Below, in pieces: positions 12,177 through 24,900 of a stretch of DNA of 64,000 bases. The stretch spans positions 343,630 to 407,629 of the forward strand of contig QEYB01000524.1 of assembly GCA_017562135.1 (NCBI GenBank). Reading direction: 5' to 3'. The translations under genes and the position numbers were made by a program. Position 1 is the stretch's first letter. Every line of letters begins with the position of its first letter. The notes under the pieces were generated by a model. That model worked only from the letters and a program-made list of their open reading frames with translations, made no database searches and was not told where the DNA came from. Origin of the DNA: Dipylidium caninum. Its lineage: Eukaryota; Platyhelminthes; Cestoda; Cyclophyllidea; Dipylidiidae.

Positions 12177-14952
12177 TCAATTAATGTTAGCTGAACCAGA
12201 TTTACCTTGGTAGTACCTCACAATGGCTTCACACACAAACTGAAATTGGGCCTGAAAAGTAAGTATGGGGTCAAGAGCACTCGACTCAAATAGAAGAAGC
12301 AGATGATTGATGCCGTCCTTACCGGGGTTTGAATGAGCATGTCACGGTCTTTGCGCATCTGGCGGACTATCTCGATTGGGCGAACTGGCGAATGACCGCA
12401 GATCATGTCCATAGCGGTGTCAAGAAGGATGACTACGCCGGTACGTCCGATGCCAGCAGAACAATGGACGATGACGGGATTGGACTTACCCCGATCTCGC
12501 AGGCTACGCATTCGCTCAACAAAGGCGATGAGATCGGCACAATCACGCGGTACTCCGTGGTCAGGCCAACTGATATACTGCAACTGTACAATGCGACGCA
12601 CTTCTTCGTCATTTGCAACGGGCGATGTCGAGATGTTGAAAAATTCGGCAGCGTCATTCACACCCTTTGATGCCATTGAGATTCGCCGGACTCGAAACTC
12701 TCTGTACATCACGTGGCCGACCTTCTCTTCCTTTGTGTTGCAAATTCGCAGTTGACTGCATTTCCCCAAGGAAGACGAGGAGGTGGAGGATGAACGAACA
12801 TCAGGGGAGTTGTGATTGTTAAGAGGGAAGTTAGATGTCTGGTTTACATTCGGCCAGTACTGGCAGCACGTCTCCTTGGAAGGGGGCGGAGGAAATGAGG
12901 TGAATATTAAGAAATTAGACCTTATTATAAGTTTTGCAAAGTGGAAGGTATGGGGACGGGGAGTTGGAGGCTGAGGAAACCAATTAAGGACTGAATTTCT
13001 GGAAATTGTCACAGAGAGACGGGTTGGAAACTATGAAACTGACTTCGAGTGTAAATAAAAAGCGCAATTTTTGTATTATTTAAGGTATTCAACCGAGGTG
13101 ATTTCCATTGACATCTACGACTTTCTGACAACAAGAGGGCAAATGATGTACAGATTTTCGAAAAAATATTTTACTTTTGTAGTTATCAAGTGTTTCCGTT
13201 CTGTTGAAATCCATTCGTGATTACGAAAAAAGATAATAATCAGCCGGTGAAATATCATGTGAATGTGGAGGACCTGGTAAAATGCCCTCGTAAGGTTCTT
13301 CTCGCGCATGCAATCAAGTAAATGCAAGACAATAAGACTCCATCGATGTTATGCTTCCATCTAGCCGCAGATTGAACATAAATAAACAAAAACACGCGTT
13401 TCGTGGTTTCCAAGAGAAGAACTGTTTCTTGTCCTGGACTTACAAAAAATCATCCCATACTATGCCAATCAGTGTGAACAAAAGGCACCGACAATAAAAT
13501 CTAATCGCGATGATAAAGTTTCATCAAACTCCTGGAAGTCATGGCCACTTATCAGTGCGGTTTTGCCTCGAATCCACTCCACATCTCACTCCTTTCCTCG
13601 GGGCTCGATGCTCCACCAATGTCACAGCGGACCGATCTCAGGCCTTAAAATCCATGGGCTCACGTGAATTTGTTGGTTGAGTTTTCAAATGAGGCCGTGA
13701 AATAAATGTACTTAGCCAATTAAATCGACTCCTTTTGACCTTTCAAAGTGTCATGCCCTTAGATGAAGAGGCGCAGTCTTTGATCTTCCGAGTCCACGCT
13801 TTGGCAAGATTCTCACTCGGCTTTAAGGACCATATGTGGGCTTAAGACTGAGGACATTGACTGATAGGAGGGCGAGGGGAGCAACTAACACCGTGAATAA
13901 TCCAGCTATGGCCTTACTCTATTCTTCTCCGTCAACGAGGTGAGCATCACAATGAGTTCACTCCTCTGTTCCCAGCACATCTGCCAAAAGTCGGCACATG
14001 TGGTCTTCAGAGGCCCCTGTGAAGCGATGTACACTCGAAGACCAGACTTAGGGATTGTGGTCTGTTAGAAGAACGCAACATAAACAAAGTTAACTCACTC
14101 CTGACTCGGATCTAACAGGTGCGAATATGAGGCGACTTACTTTGACGAAACTCGCGTTTATATAATCACTGTCGATACCCTGAATTTTCACCCGCGTATG
14201 ATCGTCTAAAAGACGGCAATAAGGAGGTGAACTAGGATGAAGTTGGGAAATCGTGAAGACCATTTTACAACACACTACTTTAATGCGTCAGTAGTAAGAT
14301 ACGAGTCGACTTACAGGGGAAGATGTCACGATATCTATTCTTTTTCATATTGTTATTTTGTTTGGCGTCAAGCATTGTGGCTTCAGAATTGCCTACTCCC
14401 AATTCCTAAGTGATGAAATAAAGAAGGTGAAAAGATTATTCCGAAGTGTTCGGAGATAAATTTTCAGACACGTCATCGTCTTCCACTTAAAACGACGTCA
14501 ATAGTACCAGGGGACAGTGAGAATAAAACTCACGTCAAATTGTCGAACAAGTGAACCATCGGCCAGACCGTTTTGAATATTCCTTATTGAAGCGGCTAAT
14601 GACTCTGTATCCGAGTTTTGCGTCTTACCAGATCCCGTCGCCGAAGTTGATCTGGCACGCGCGGAAGCATAATTCCATGACTGTGGTTTCGGCCTTACTG
14701 ATGGGGAACTCGTTTGATGCTGGAGTTTTGAGTGTTGTGAATTTTGGGATTGTTGCATTTGGTAGGTTTGGTGATTGTGGTCGAAAGAAGGAGTATTTAG
14801 ACGCTGTGAAATAGGAGAGGCGGGAGGTAGCCACGTGGTAGCCGTTGAAGCGTCCCTTGTGGAATTGTGCGTTTCCATGGTAGGCGATGTCCTGGGTGGA
14901 CGAGGTGGTACATCTCCCGTCCCCGTTACTCGATATTCCTCCCGGTATTTGG
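12177..14952 (-). other. Catalytic PTP domain exons of the PTPN4-like gene
   Basis: Six exons cover the phosphatase: 14534-14952, 14315-14405, 14141-14205, 13918-14061, 12323-12874 and 12177-12251. The phosphotyrosine loop reads [16 protein letters not shown] across a phase-1 junction, followed by [17 protein letters not shown] and DFWQMCWEQ. The WPD loop is [12 protein letters not shown] with the general-acid aspartate. The P-loop is [15 protein letters not shown] with the nucleophilic cysteine and arginine. The Q-loop glutamine is in MLIQTPAQF. All catalytic residues are present, so an active enzyme is expected. A Ser/Asn-rich insertion ([16 protein letters not shown]) lies between CCQYWPN and the WPD loop and is longer than in the mammalian proteins. 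Confidence 0.94.
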
Positions 14953-17900
14953 CTAAATTACGGGGTGACAAAAATTATCCACTGACACCTAACGATGCTA
15001 TCAATTCAGTCTCTCCAATACAGCCTCTAAATTCAGTCTAGCAGTCTCTGATTTTTGGTATCTATCATTCATTTACTTCCCTACCCTCGACAAAAATGAT
15101 TTAACTGGCCTGATAACAATAAAATACACAGGGACTTAACTCAGGAGGTATCAAAATCGTGGCACCCAGACCCTCCTTTCCCCATTTTGCATGGAACAAG
15201 AATTCCATCAGGGTGAATTAATTCCGCCGACTCATTACTGGGCAGATACTACACCGGGAAGGGAATATCGGCTGTAACTGATTTGGATGATGTGTAGAGT
15301 GGTTGGCAGATGGCTCTCAGCCTAGACCTGACCATGAGACCAAATTGACTCAGGCTGCCCACGGCGACAAGGGTTAAACAAGCGAGTGGAGGAGTAGGTT
15401 GGAGGGACAAGATCGGTGAGAAACGATTTAGGGATTTTTGAGTAATTGGCATTTCACTCACCATTCGGCTTTACAATTAACTCTAGCAGACCGGTGGAAC
15501 TTTGGGCAGCCTTTCGAACGGCCGAGGTAACCTGCAATTTGGATAAAAGTGAAACAACGGGTAAACAATAGGCCGATCGCAAAAATTAAAATCTCCCCAC
15601 CAATAGGCAGCGCCAAGTAAAGAGGTGAAAAAATGCCGCCTCGTCTACGAGGACTATTAAAGTCTAGACCCTCAGAAAGCCACGATAATGACAACTGCTT
15701 CCCCTGACGTAAAAATAATAATTCACCTCCAATTCGAAAAGCTCGGTATTGGACGCAAATGGATACGCGGAATTCTTAAGTTGAACGTAAATTTTGAGAC
15801 ATGCACAGTCTTCTGGGGAATATTATATTTGCATGACAGGTCGGGGTTTTTAGGACGATGACAGGTGACAATCACGAGAGTAAAGCACGCTTTCTAGATA
15901 AAACAAATCAATGGAATCTAATATCAAATTCACAGTTAGTGAGGCGGAACCCACTTGTTCAAGGGTGTCATTGGAGATATCGCGATCGTTAATGCGGATA
16001 ATCCGATCGCCAAGATGGAGATGAGGAGAGGCGGTCTCCGCAGGCATATTTTCGCCAATCCGATTGACAGTAATAGGTTGGTTATGGTCTGCACCACCTT
16101 CTACATTGAAACCGTAATGGCCATCGGCATTGGGCCAGAGGCGCACCTTTATAAGGCTCTCAGTTGAAGCATTCGGACTGACAGACAAGGTCTCCTTTGT
16201 AATGCCACCAAAGCTGCCACCACCACTGCTCCCACCTCCTGTATTGGCGGGGTTGGAAGTTAACTTGCTCGGATTCTGACGCCTGATCACACTCTACACG
16301 ACAGAATGGGGCCTGTATGAGTTGAAGTAAGGCGAGGAGGGGTGTTATTTAAGCACATGATTTCACTCTTCTAGGGTGCTCTGAGGTCTAATCTTTCAGG
16401 CGTGGAGAAACGTGCATTGAATTGGGAGAGTCTTTGTGAACTCACTGGTGTTCAAAGCATAAATAAACTCCCAGAAGATGGAGGGAAGGCTGCATTCACA
16501 AGGGAAAAGGCAGAATAAAAAACGCGTCAAATATGTGCTTGACTCCTCTTTTGTTTTGATTCAGTAGCGCCAAGGTGTTTTGGTATGGGTCAGTAAAACG
16601 CCTATCTGGGAATGAATTTACGATTGGATTGGATGGATCAAAGGGAGAGTTTCATCGAGAATACTATAAAGGCCAGCAATAAACGACTTGTAGCCACGTG
16701 CACACATCTATATACGTGCGCAAACGCACATACACACACACACACACATTTACTTTGTTCTGTTTTGAAGTCATAGGATAAACAATCACGCAACTATTTC
16801 AAAAGTCTGCTTAATGAGAGACTGAGGCAATTCTGGCATCAAAACGTGCAATAGTCACCGATAAAAGTGGGTTTATGTCAGAGTAATAGGGAAAGGACAT
16901 ATACAGCGCTTGGGAACGAGATGTTATGATGCTGCCATTCAGGTTGAAACGCATTAGACGAAGTGTGACGGAGGGTGCATTTTACATGCCGACACGGGTG
17001 AAGAATCACTTCGGTAAAGCATTGTGTGTATGATACAAATGCTCCCCGTGTGTACAAGGGTGAGGGCGTTATCTAAGCAAGTAGCATGACATGATGTGAG
17101 CTTTTAATCAGTCTGAGGGCCTCAAAATGAAACGATGAGAGAATTGTCATAGAAGTGATCGCAGTTTGGTGACGTGAAGCAATTAAGAATATAAAAACAT
17201 TCGGACAAGAAGCGGCGACTTCAAAAAAGTTGAGACTGACCGCCTTCATCCCCCCCATTGCGTCACGCGTTTAGCTTCTGGGAAGCAAACGAAGTTTAAT
17301 GAATGGCCTCAACTAAATAGAGGCATCAGATTATTTCGAGTTAATTAGTATGACCGGACCTAATACGGATTTTTAACAAAGCTTCCAACCGCATTTAAAA
17401 TCAATGTTTTTAAGCTTTTTCTCATCCACTAATTAATATTATGCGAAATGATATAAAATCCCTAAAGGAGAACAAATAGGAAACGTTATGAACAATTTGG
17501 TAAAACGCTTCTTAATAAACTAGCGTGGAGGAAGCGCCCGGTATTTTGATTGGCAAGGTCTCCCGTCTTCTGTTTTCGCGTGCCAGTGGTGGGAGAAGTT
17601 CAGGAGAGTTTTACTCAATCCCCTCCCCCCCCCAATAACACAGAAGTCTCCGTCCCAGCACTAAGGATAGTTTATGAAAAAAAGGACCACTCATTGAACC
17701 ACGAGTCCACAAACAACAATAATGTGTGAAAGGCATGCATCACGTGTGCCACGCGGTTTGTATGAGAGCTAGCGTGGATGTTGTGTACTAGGTAAAAGTA
17801 CTAGGACCCGAAATGTTTCTACTACCATCTACATTTTGTTTGGGAAGTCTATCCCGCCTCATTTAATGCCACCTCGAGGAGGCGCCTAATGCGAGAAAAT

Positions 17901-20900
17901 AAATGACCTTGTAGTGGTGCGAACACAATCCTTCTCATTGGCAGGATCTGCCAACACCCTAGTCAATACGACTTATGGGAGCGAAAGAGGATGCTGTGGG
18001 TCTGGGTAGCTGGGCTAAGAGGAAAACGAAAATAAGGTACGAAAAAGTGGTAAAATGAGGTGGAAGGGAAACTAACATTGGGTCGAGTATTCATCCGGCT
18101 TCGAAGACGGTAGGGCGATGCAATCCTCGACTCATCTAATCTCAAATAATCGCCATTTGGTGAGGTGTGGTGGTAGTTTGTAGATGCATTCCTAGTTACC
18201 GAAGAAGACCTAAGGATTGGCGTGTTGCACAGTCTAGTTGGACTGCGATTACCCTCCATTCTAGGGCCCGGAGTCATGGATAGCACGTTGGTAGGCGTGT
18301 GTGTCATACAAGTGGTTGGATAACGCACGGGCAGAAGCTTTGCCCGGGTATTCATCGCTGATGCTGGACGTGGTGGTAACGGTCGGAATTGCGTTTCATC
18401 TTGAGGATTTTGATTACCACCATGATTCGCAGTCCGTAGAGAAGGAATTTTTGGAGGCCTTTCGGGTGGTTGGTGAAAGGAATAACGAAGATTCGGTTTG
18501 GTAAGATTATTATAGTTACTTCTACTGGTATGGGAGGTGTGTTTCGTGGTAGATTTTACTCCGTACGCTTCCGTTCGTTGTTCTGGGGCTTTCTTCACCT
18601 CCGCAAAGTCGTGTCTATTTCCATTCAATTGTGGCATTGTTTGATAACCATTAATGGGTGGTGATGAAGGATACCTTTCCACCTCCATGTTACGCGAAGA
18701 AGGACGTAAAAGCGGAGATTTGGGCGGTAGAATGGGCGGACTATTCTCCCTCTCGATTGCAATCACACGCGACTTCGGATTTCTTCCCACTGGTAAATTG
18801 GCGTACTCCCCATAAGCGATACCATTGGGCGGCAGGAAATTAACTGGAGATTTAATCTGTGATTTCATTTTTGGCGGTTTAGTGGGCACAACAATCTCAT
18901 AGGTAGTGCTGAGATTGTCAATGTCGGATGACTCCTCCGATTGAACCGAGGGTGCGCTTTGTGTTGGAGCTTGCGACAATCCACCCGACGGTAATTTATT
19001 ACTAGTTGAATTAGAAATGGAATCCATATCACTCGTGGTGCCAGAACTTGGTGGGGCAGCCTCACCTCGACGAAGGGTGTGACCATTCGTTAGGGGCGGG
19101 GCACACCGTGATGCGGTGAGGGGGAGAGACTGGCTCAAGGTCTGCTCCATGTCGGTCCAATAATTGAGTAAGGAGTTAAATCCCTCCTTCGGTGAGGGTC
19201 GCAGTTGAGGCGGTGGAATATTGACGGTGACACATTCCGGCGAGGCGCATACTCGAGGTATGCTCTGATCACTGTCGTGGTAGGAAGCTTTGCAGATCAA
19301 GGGTGGATCACTTTTCCCATTCATCCTTCAGGCACGTATTTGCGATTGTATATGTGTGGATGTAAGTATGTATGTAAGTAAGTAAGTATGTATGTATGTA
19401 TGTATATCCGTACGTATGTATATATGTGCGTGTGAGTGTGTGTGTATGTGTGAATGTGGCGCTGTCAACGTGATGTTTCCTGGCTCGCCTAATTTCCCAT
19501 CAAATGCCATCGTGCAATGCGCTGATGGCGATTGTGCGTGTGTGTGTGTGAATGCGTCTGCGCGCAGATCTCATTGGCTTCGCCGCCCTGGTAACTAATT
19601 ACACCAGCCCAATTGGGTGAAGATTGCTAAACTCCAATCGATTAGGTGTGAGCACAGTTCTACGGGTTGAATGCTGGCACGCTAATTTCTGATTCTGTGT
19701 ATGTGTGTTTACACCTACTTGCCTGCTTTTGCGCATGCGCGTCTGTGTCAGTGTGCGTGCGTGCGTGTGTGCGTGCGTACGTGCGCGTGCGCGCAATTGC
19801 GTAAGGCATCAAGCGCCTCGATTATGTCAGGATTTGCCAAATTGCCACCGATTGACAGATTGATTGGTGACAAATTCCTCGATAGCATCATAAACTAACC
19901 GCCTGACTATCTCGCCTCGTCCTGAACCTACATATCGGAGCGATGCAACGTCTAAAATCCTCCATTCAACAACGGAACTGCAGACATCTAGATGATTTGT
20001 CCAACTTGTACTCCTCATCAGTGCAACAAGTTATTTCAACATGATCCTTTGGCATTTAAATTGGTTTTGTGTTTACACTAATTCACAGGGAAACCGACCC
20101 CAGTTGTCGGAATGAGGGGAAACGGACCTCTCGTGTTCCCCCTTGTGAATTTAGGCTCGGCCGAATATAAATTAACCAAATTCACCTGAAAGGGAGTCAC
20201 TTGGTATGTCAAAAAATTGGGAATTTTACGGGGAGAAGTGAGATCCCGAGGTGAAGTTGGGATGCGAGTTGAAAATGGGAAATCAAGACCTTGATACCCC
20301 ACCAAGGGGAAATTGAGATGCTGAGGAGTGGGGAATCGGTGATGCAGTCGTAACATGGAAAAAGGTTTAATGCATCAACGGGATTATAATATTAAAGGGC
20401 GCGGTTGTTTAAACGATGCAGTTAAGATGGTGCTCACTTCACCGAAGGGCGGAGAGTGGACTGCCAGTGTGGGTCAGCCCCTCGCCTTCTCCTGCCCTGC
20501 CCTCCAATGTAGGATCGGAGACAACTTAATGCCCTCCACTGGCTCGTGATAATGTTAATCATAGCACAATGTGTCACGCCACTGCAAAGTCTCACGCCTC
20601 TAACTGCACCGATTGAGGCTTTCGTGTTGCTCATTCAGGGTAGACGCCACTGTGGCATCACGTGTAAGGTCCCAGCAACAACATCACACGTATCCCACTG
20701 AGAGAACAGGTGAGAAAGTTAGGTCAGGTCAGTCGGGACGTCGCATCAAGTGACAGAACGGCGGTGCATCTGGCCCGATCCTCCGCCTTCCACCACATCA
20801 GTCTCAGTCACAACCAATCGGCATTCGGCAGGGCAATTATAAGCGTCTTATCCAAATGGCCCCCTGGGGTACCGTACACCGGGTGTATAGTGGACGTGGT

Positions 20901-21899
20901 GGCGGTGAAGTCATACACGGAAGTGGAAGCAGGCGACCGGCCTTTCTTCCGTTTGGTGGTGGTTAACCGGACCAATCAAAACGCTCCATGGACTAACACA
21001 GAGGAAATCGACACCTCCTCAGGTGTCAATGTCACCATTCCAACAACAAATTTACCCTTGGAAAAACCATACAGGCATGCAAAAAAGAAATGCCTGTGAA
21101 CCAGATTTAAGGGCATAAATTTAGTGGACAGGCAATAATATTAATGAAAAGGCAATATTTCTACTAACCGTAGATTCGTTACTCTCCAGTGACCTCCGAA
21201 CTAAAAAGAGAAGAGGAAAGAGAGAAAAAAGGGGGAATTTAGCTACCGACAGTGCACTAAAACAAATATAAAGTGGTATTTGAAATCCGGGTTTAAAAGA
21301 CGCCTTTTGATTTCAAGATCTTCTGCCCATTCTCTGGGGACGACCTTCGTCCAGCGCCGTGGAGGTGGTGTTCTCAAGGCGTTTGGATGGTAAATCGGCC
21401 CACCGAGGAGAATGTTCATACACTCGGCTAATGGCCTCTTCTTACGTACCCAAGGAAAGACGGATGGAGGAGTTTTTACACCCCTATCTCTTTGACAGAT
21501 ATTACCACAAGTTTATGTCAAAAAAACTGACAAAGTGGTGCCATAAAATCACATACACACACGCACACACAAAAAGTGAGTAGGCGAGTGGAGTTGAAAC
21601 GCGTCAGCACAGGTGTTTCGCCTCTTTATCAGTTTAATGCTACTAATGCCACCACAAGAGCTTGGCTGCACAGTCAGTACACTTCCCTCGAGTAAGGTTG
21701 TCGAGAAATACCAAGTAAATAGTGAATTTTTCGCCCATCCCTCCTCCTATCCCCCTCTGTCCTCGGCACTCACACAGCTCGCCATAGTTAGAAAACGATA
21801 ATTAAAATCAATTTGACCTTCTGCCATTAATAAACGAGGGATAAATCATTTGGTGTGTAGAGTAGGTGGGTAATGTGAAGGAAAGCGGGTAGATGTGAC

Positions 21900-21931
<32 letters not shown>

Positions 21932-24900
21932 AGCGAGAAGGAGCTGAGGCGGTGTAAGGTGGGGCAGGGAGGGCGAGCTGAGGGAGTGGAAGAGAGCGTG
22001 ACTCTTTTGAAGGCACTTTTAGCAGTGTAGAATTTCTCCACGCAAATTATTTCAGGCTCATTAGACATTATCACCACACTTCAGACGTCACTAATATGCT
22101 ATTGGCGCTACTGACTGTCATGGAGGAAAGAGGAAGGTGAAAAGATAAAAATGACTTAAAGAAGGAATGAAAATGGGTAAAAGATGAGGATATTGAAGCG
22201 AGATATGGGACTAACTTCTGCAGTTTGTCGTCAAAGACGGATATAATATAAGCCATCGATCCTCACGAGGCGTCACACATATGTGACACTGATTATGTTC
22301 TGCATTGCAGTGTAAAATTCTTCAGTGGGAGAGAAGAATGCCTCCAGGGGTTAATTCTATGAAATAAGAAGAAGTCCTCACCTGAGACCGGCTTCTCGAC
22401 ACTGAGCCCAGACACTAGGCTCATCTTCGTCCTCGAGTTCTGCCTCTCCTCTTTCTCGCTGTGGTCACCAGATCGATTGGTGAGGGCGACGGTGGGACGC
22501 GGAAAGACGTCGTCTCGGAAGTTACTTGGAGTCTTAGACACGCTGACCTGTTTCTTCTTGAAATTCTGCTCCGAACGGGATTCGTTGAGCGCGCCAACCA
22601 GTAAAGGCGTGTCACCAGCATCCCCATTCTCTATTGTTAATTTAGGTGATGTCTGAAATATAGAATATTTCCTTAAAGCCCTACCACCATCAATGATGTT
22701 AAGATGAGGTTAAACGAGCACGTAAATACTCTTAACGTTCGTATTACTTTACATCACGAATGTATTAATGAATAACAACGAATATTTTGAAGGGAGAAAT
22801 TGCCAACCCCCATGAGTACGAGCGGTTCAGTTACAGGGGTGCCTCTGTTAAACAGAGAATTAACTGACTATTGAGTCTGAGTGATTAGAACGCTCACACT
22901 TTTGTACAATAGAGTATCCGAAGACAATTATCTTTTCTGTGAGTCTGACTTGACTGATTTAAACAATGCGGACCAGCATTGCCTGAAGATAGGTAAATGT
23001 CGTCAGTGCCCTTCCCCGCCCACACTTTCTTTCTTGCCCAGACACCGATTCGTTTTCTCTATAAATGATTTTTTTCTGTTGAGTAACAGCAAAAAATTGC
23101 CGTAGAAAGAGAAAAGTATTTAAATAAGAATCTCAAAAAATCGACCAATAGGAAGTGAAGAAAATGGGCTGTTTTGAGAGCAGCTGGCGCATTCAATTGG
23201 GATTGGTGGACAGAGAAATTAGGCGCAGCAATTTAGGCTTTCGTTATCAGCTGGGTAAAATGTTTGAGTTGTTTCGCTTTCCCGCCGTTCTAGCCAAAAG
23301 TGACTATGTGTGTATGTTTTCGCGTCCACAGTCAGCAAAGCCATCTTCCATCCCATTATGGCCGCTAAACCAATCAACATTCAGGATGAGTGAAATGTTC
23401 AACAAAGCCCCAGACCGATAAGACATTTCATTAATTTGAGTAGATGTCGAAAAGTCTACTGCCCAAACCTTTAACCCTCCACCCCTTCCAATTTAACACA
23501 TTGACAAGGAAAATAGAGGCTTGAGTTGGTAATGCGAGGGTGAGCATCGGACCAAGTAGGGCTAGTGAAGGAATTGTTCAACACCAAGGGACTTTGAACA
23601 AAGAATTTATCAAGGAAACAAAAACAAGAGGCACCTGAAATGGATCGGTGAGATTGTGCGACACAGTTGATTTCCTTTCCACCTCCAGATTCCGCGCACG
23701 CAAGGGCAGTGGATCGTGCTTTTTGGACTAATACAGAAAAGCAAATTTCTGCCAATTGCCTTTTAAGGCAACAAGTAGTCAAGGTAACGTTATCTATACC
23801 TTAGAGAATGAGGATGCAGATGATCTGAACTTCCGAGGAAAGGTACGGTCAATTTTGTCAGCAGCTAAAAGGGCCGATTTTGTCTCGGGTGAAGAGATGT
23901 GTACACCGCCGTTGCCCTCTTTGTCAGGTGTTAAGGTTGTTTCCAGGTCTGTATAGGAGTTTTTCGGTACCATACCGCTATCCTCCGACGGCGAAAGCAC
24001 GCTCTGCATGCCCAGGCTATCTCGAGACTCATACGCGTTAAGGAGATTGACGGATTGAGTGCGAGCGGGCGCGGCAAAACTGCGGCGTCGACTAAAGCGT
24101 CGGCTCACACCTCTACTTAAGGGAAGTACAGAAAAGTAATTGTCATGTGTCAGTTACTTTAGAAGTGTTTAACAACCAAACTAGCGCGCTTGGATGAATT
24201 GAGTAGGAGGCGAGGCATGCCAGAAACATTATTGAAATTAAACTTCAAAGCAATGGATAGAAGGATAATTCAACCAAGATTTGCGTACGTAAATGAGTGT
24301 GTGTGATGTATGCCTGGGTGTGTGTGCGCCACTTACCGCCAAAGTCTAAAAATACAGACAGTGTCAGGCATAACAACAACCTCAAGCCACATGGGAAATA
24401 TACTACTCATTTATAGTTAGTAGTGAGGCTGTAGCCACCTGGAAAATTCACGTTCGATGCCCTTGGATCGACGTCGCAACTCCATCAAAGTTGACATTGT
24501 GCGCTCCAGACCAGTTGAGGCTGTGCCCACACTCAAACTGCGACGAGATCGGGTCCCCCGCAACAGGAAGAAACGTGAGAACCCGCTGGGAGAGGAGACG
24601 GAGGAGGAGAGACGCGTAGACGCCGAGATCGGGGTGGACCGGAAGCCACCGTTGAATGCGAAGAAGGCATTATCAAGAGAAGGGGATTGTTTCACGCGAA
24701 AGAAGGTGTGACAGGTCATTGCAAACCGCCAGAAGACTCTGGCGTGTTTGGCGGTCTCGAAGAAGAAGGTGGAGGAGAGGCCTTGTTTACCGCCTTTGTG
24801 GTTGGTTTTAGGGGCCTCGGAAGTCGTGTCTACCATTGACAGGCTAGCTGGACGCTAATTAAGAAAATTTCGATAGAAAAATGTTATCAGCCGTTTGAAT

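Larger units (their letters stand above)
18077..24112 (-). other. Long Ser/Pro-rich linker of the PTPN4-like gene with SH3-ligand-type motifs
   Basis: Exons 23800-24112, 22382-22652 and 18077 to about 19324 encode a low-complexity linker of more than 600 residues between FERM and PDZ. It holds several PxxP motifs: [25 protein letters not shown] and [16 protein letters not shown] resembles the ALPPKQ motif at the corresponding place in human PTPN4. The 23800 and 22382 exons splice in phase (SSFSK to TSPKL). The 22382 exon ends in phase 1, and the large exon near 19324 shows no clean pyrimidine-tract acceptor, so at least one small exon or an alternative start is unaccounted for. An ATG-initiated Pro-rich frame at 20186-20356 that ends at a CAG/GTGAAT donor is a possible alternative first exon, but its phase does not settle the join. 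Confidence 0.8.

Noticed and set aside
12329..12755. Plus-strand open frames of 113 and 116 codons
   Set aside because: They lie opposite the PTP catalytic exon, whose minus-strand frame contains the WPD and [10 protein letters not shown] motifs; they are shadows.
19361..19800. Spaced repeats that might suggest an array
   Set aside because: They are tetranucleotide and dinucleotide microsatellites without unique spacers, so not a CRISPR array.
20710..21099. 129-codon plus-strand frame in a PTPN4-like intron
   Set aside because: No domain, no hydrophobic or repeat structure and no neighbouring exon; not enough support for a nested gene.
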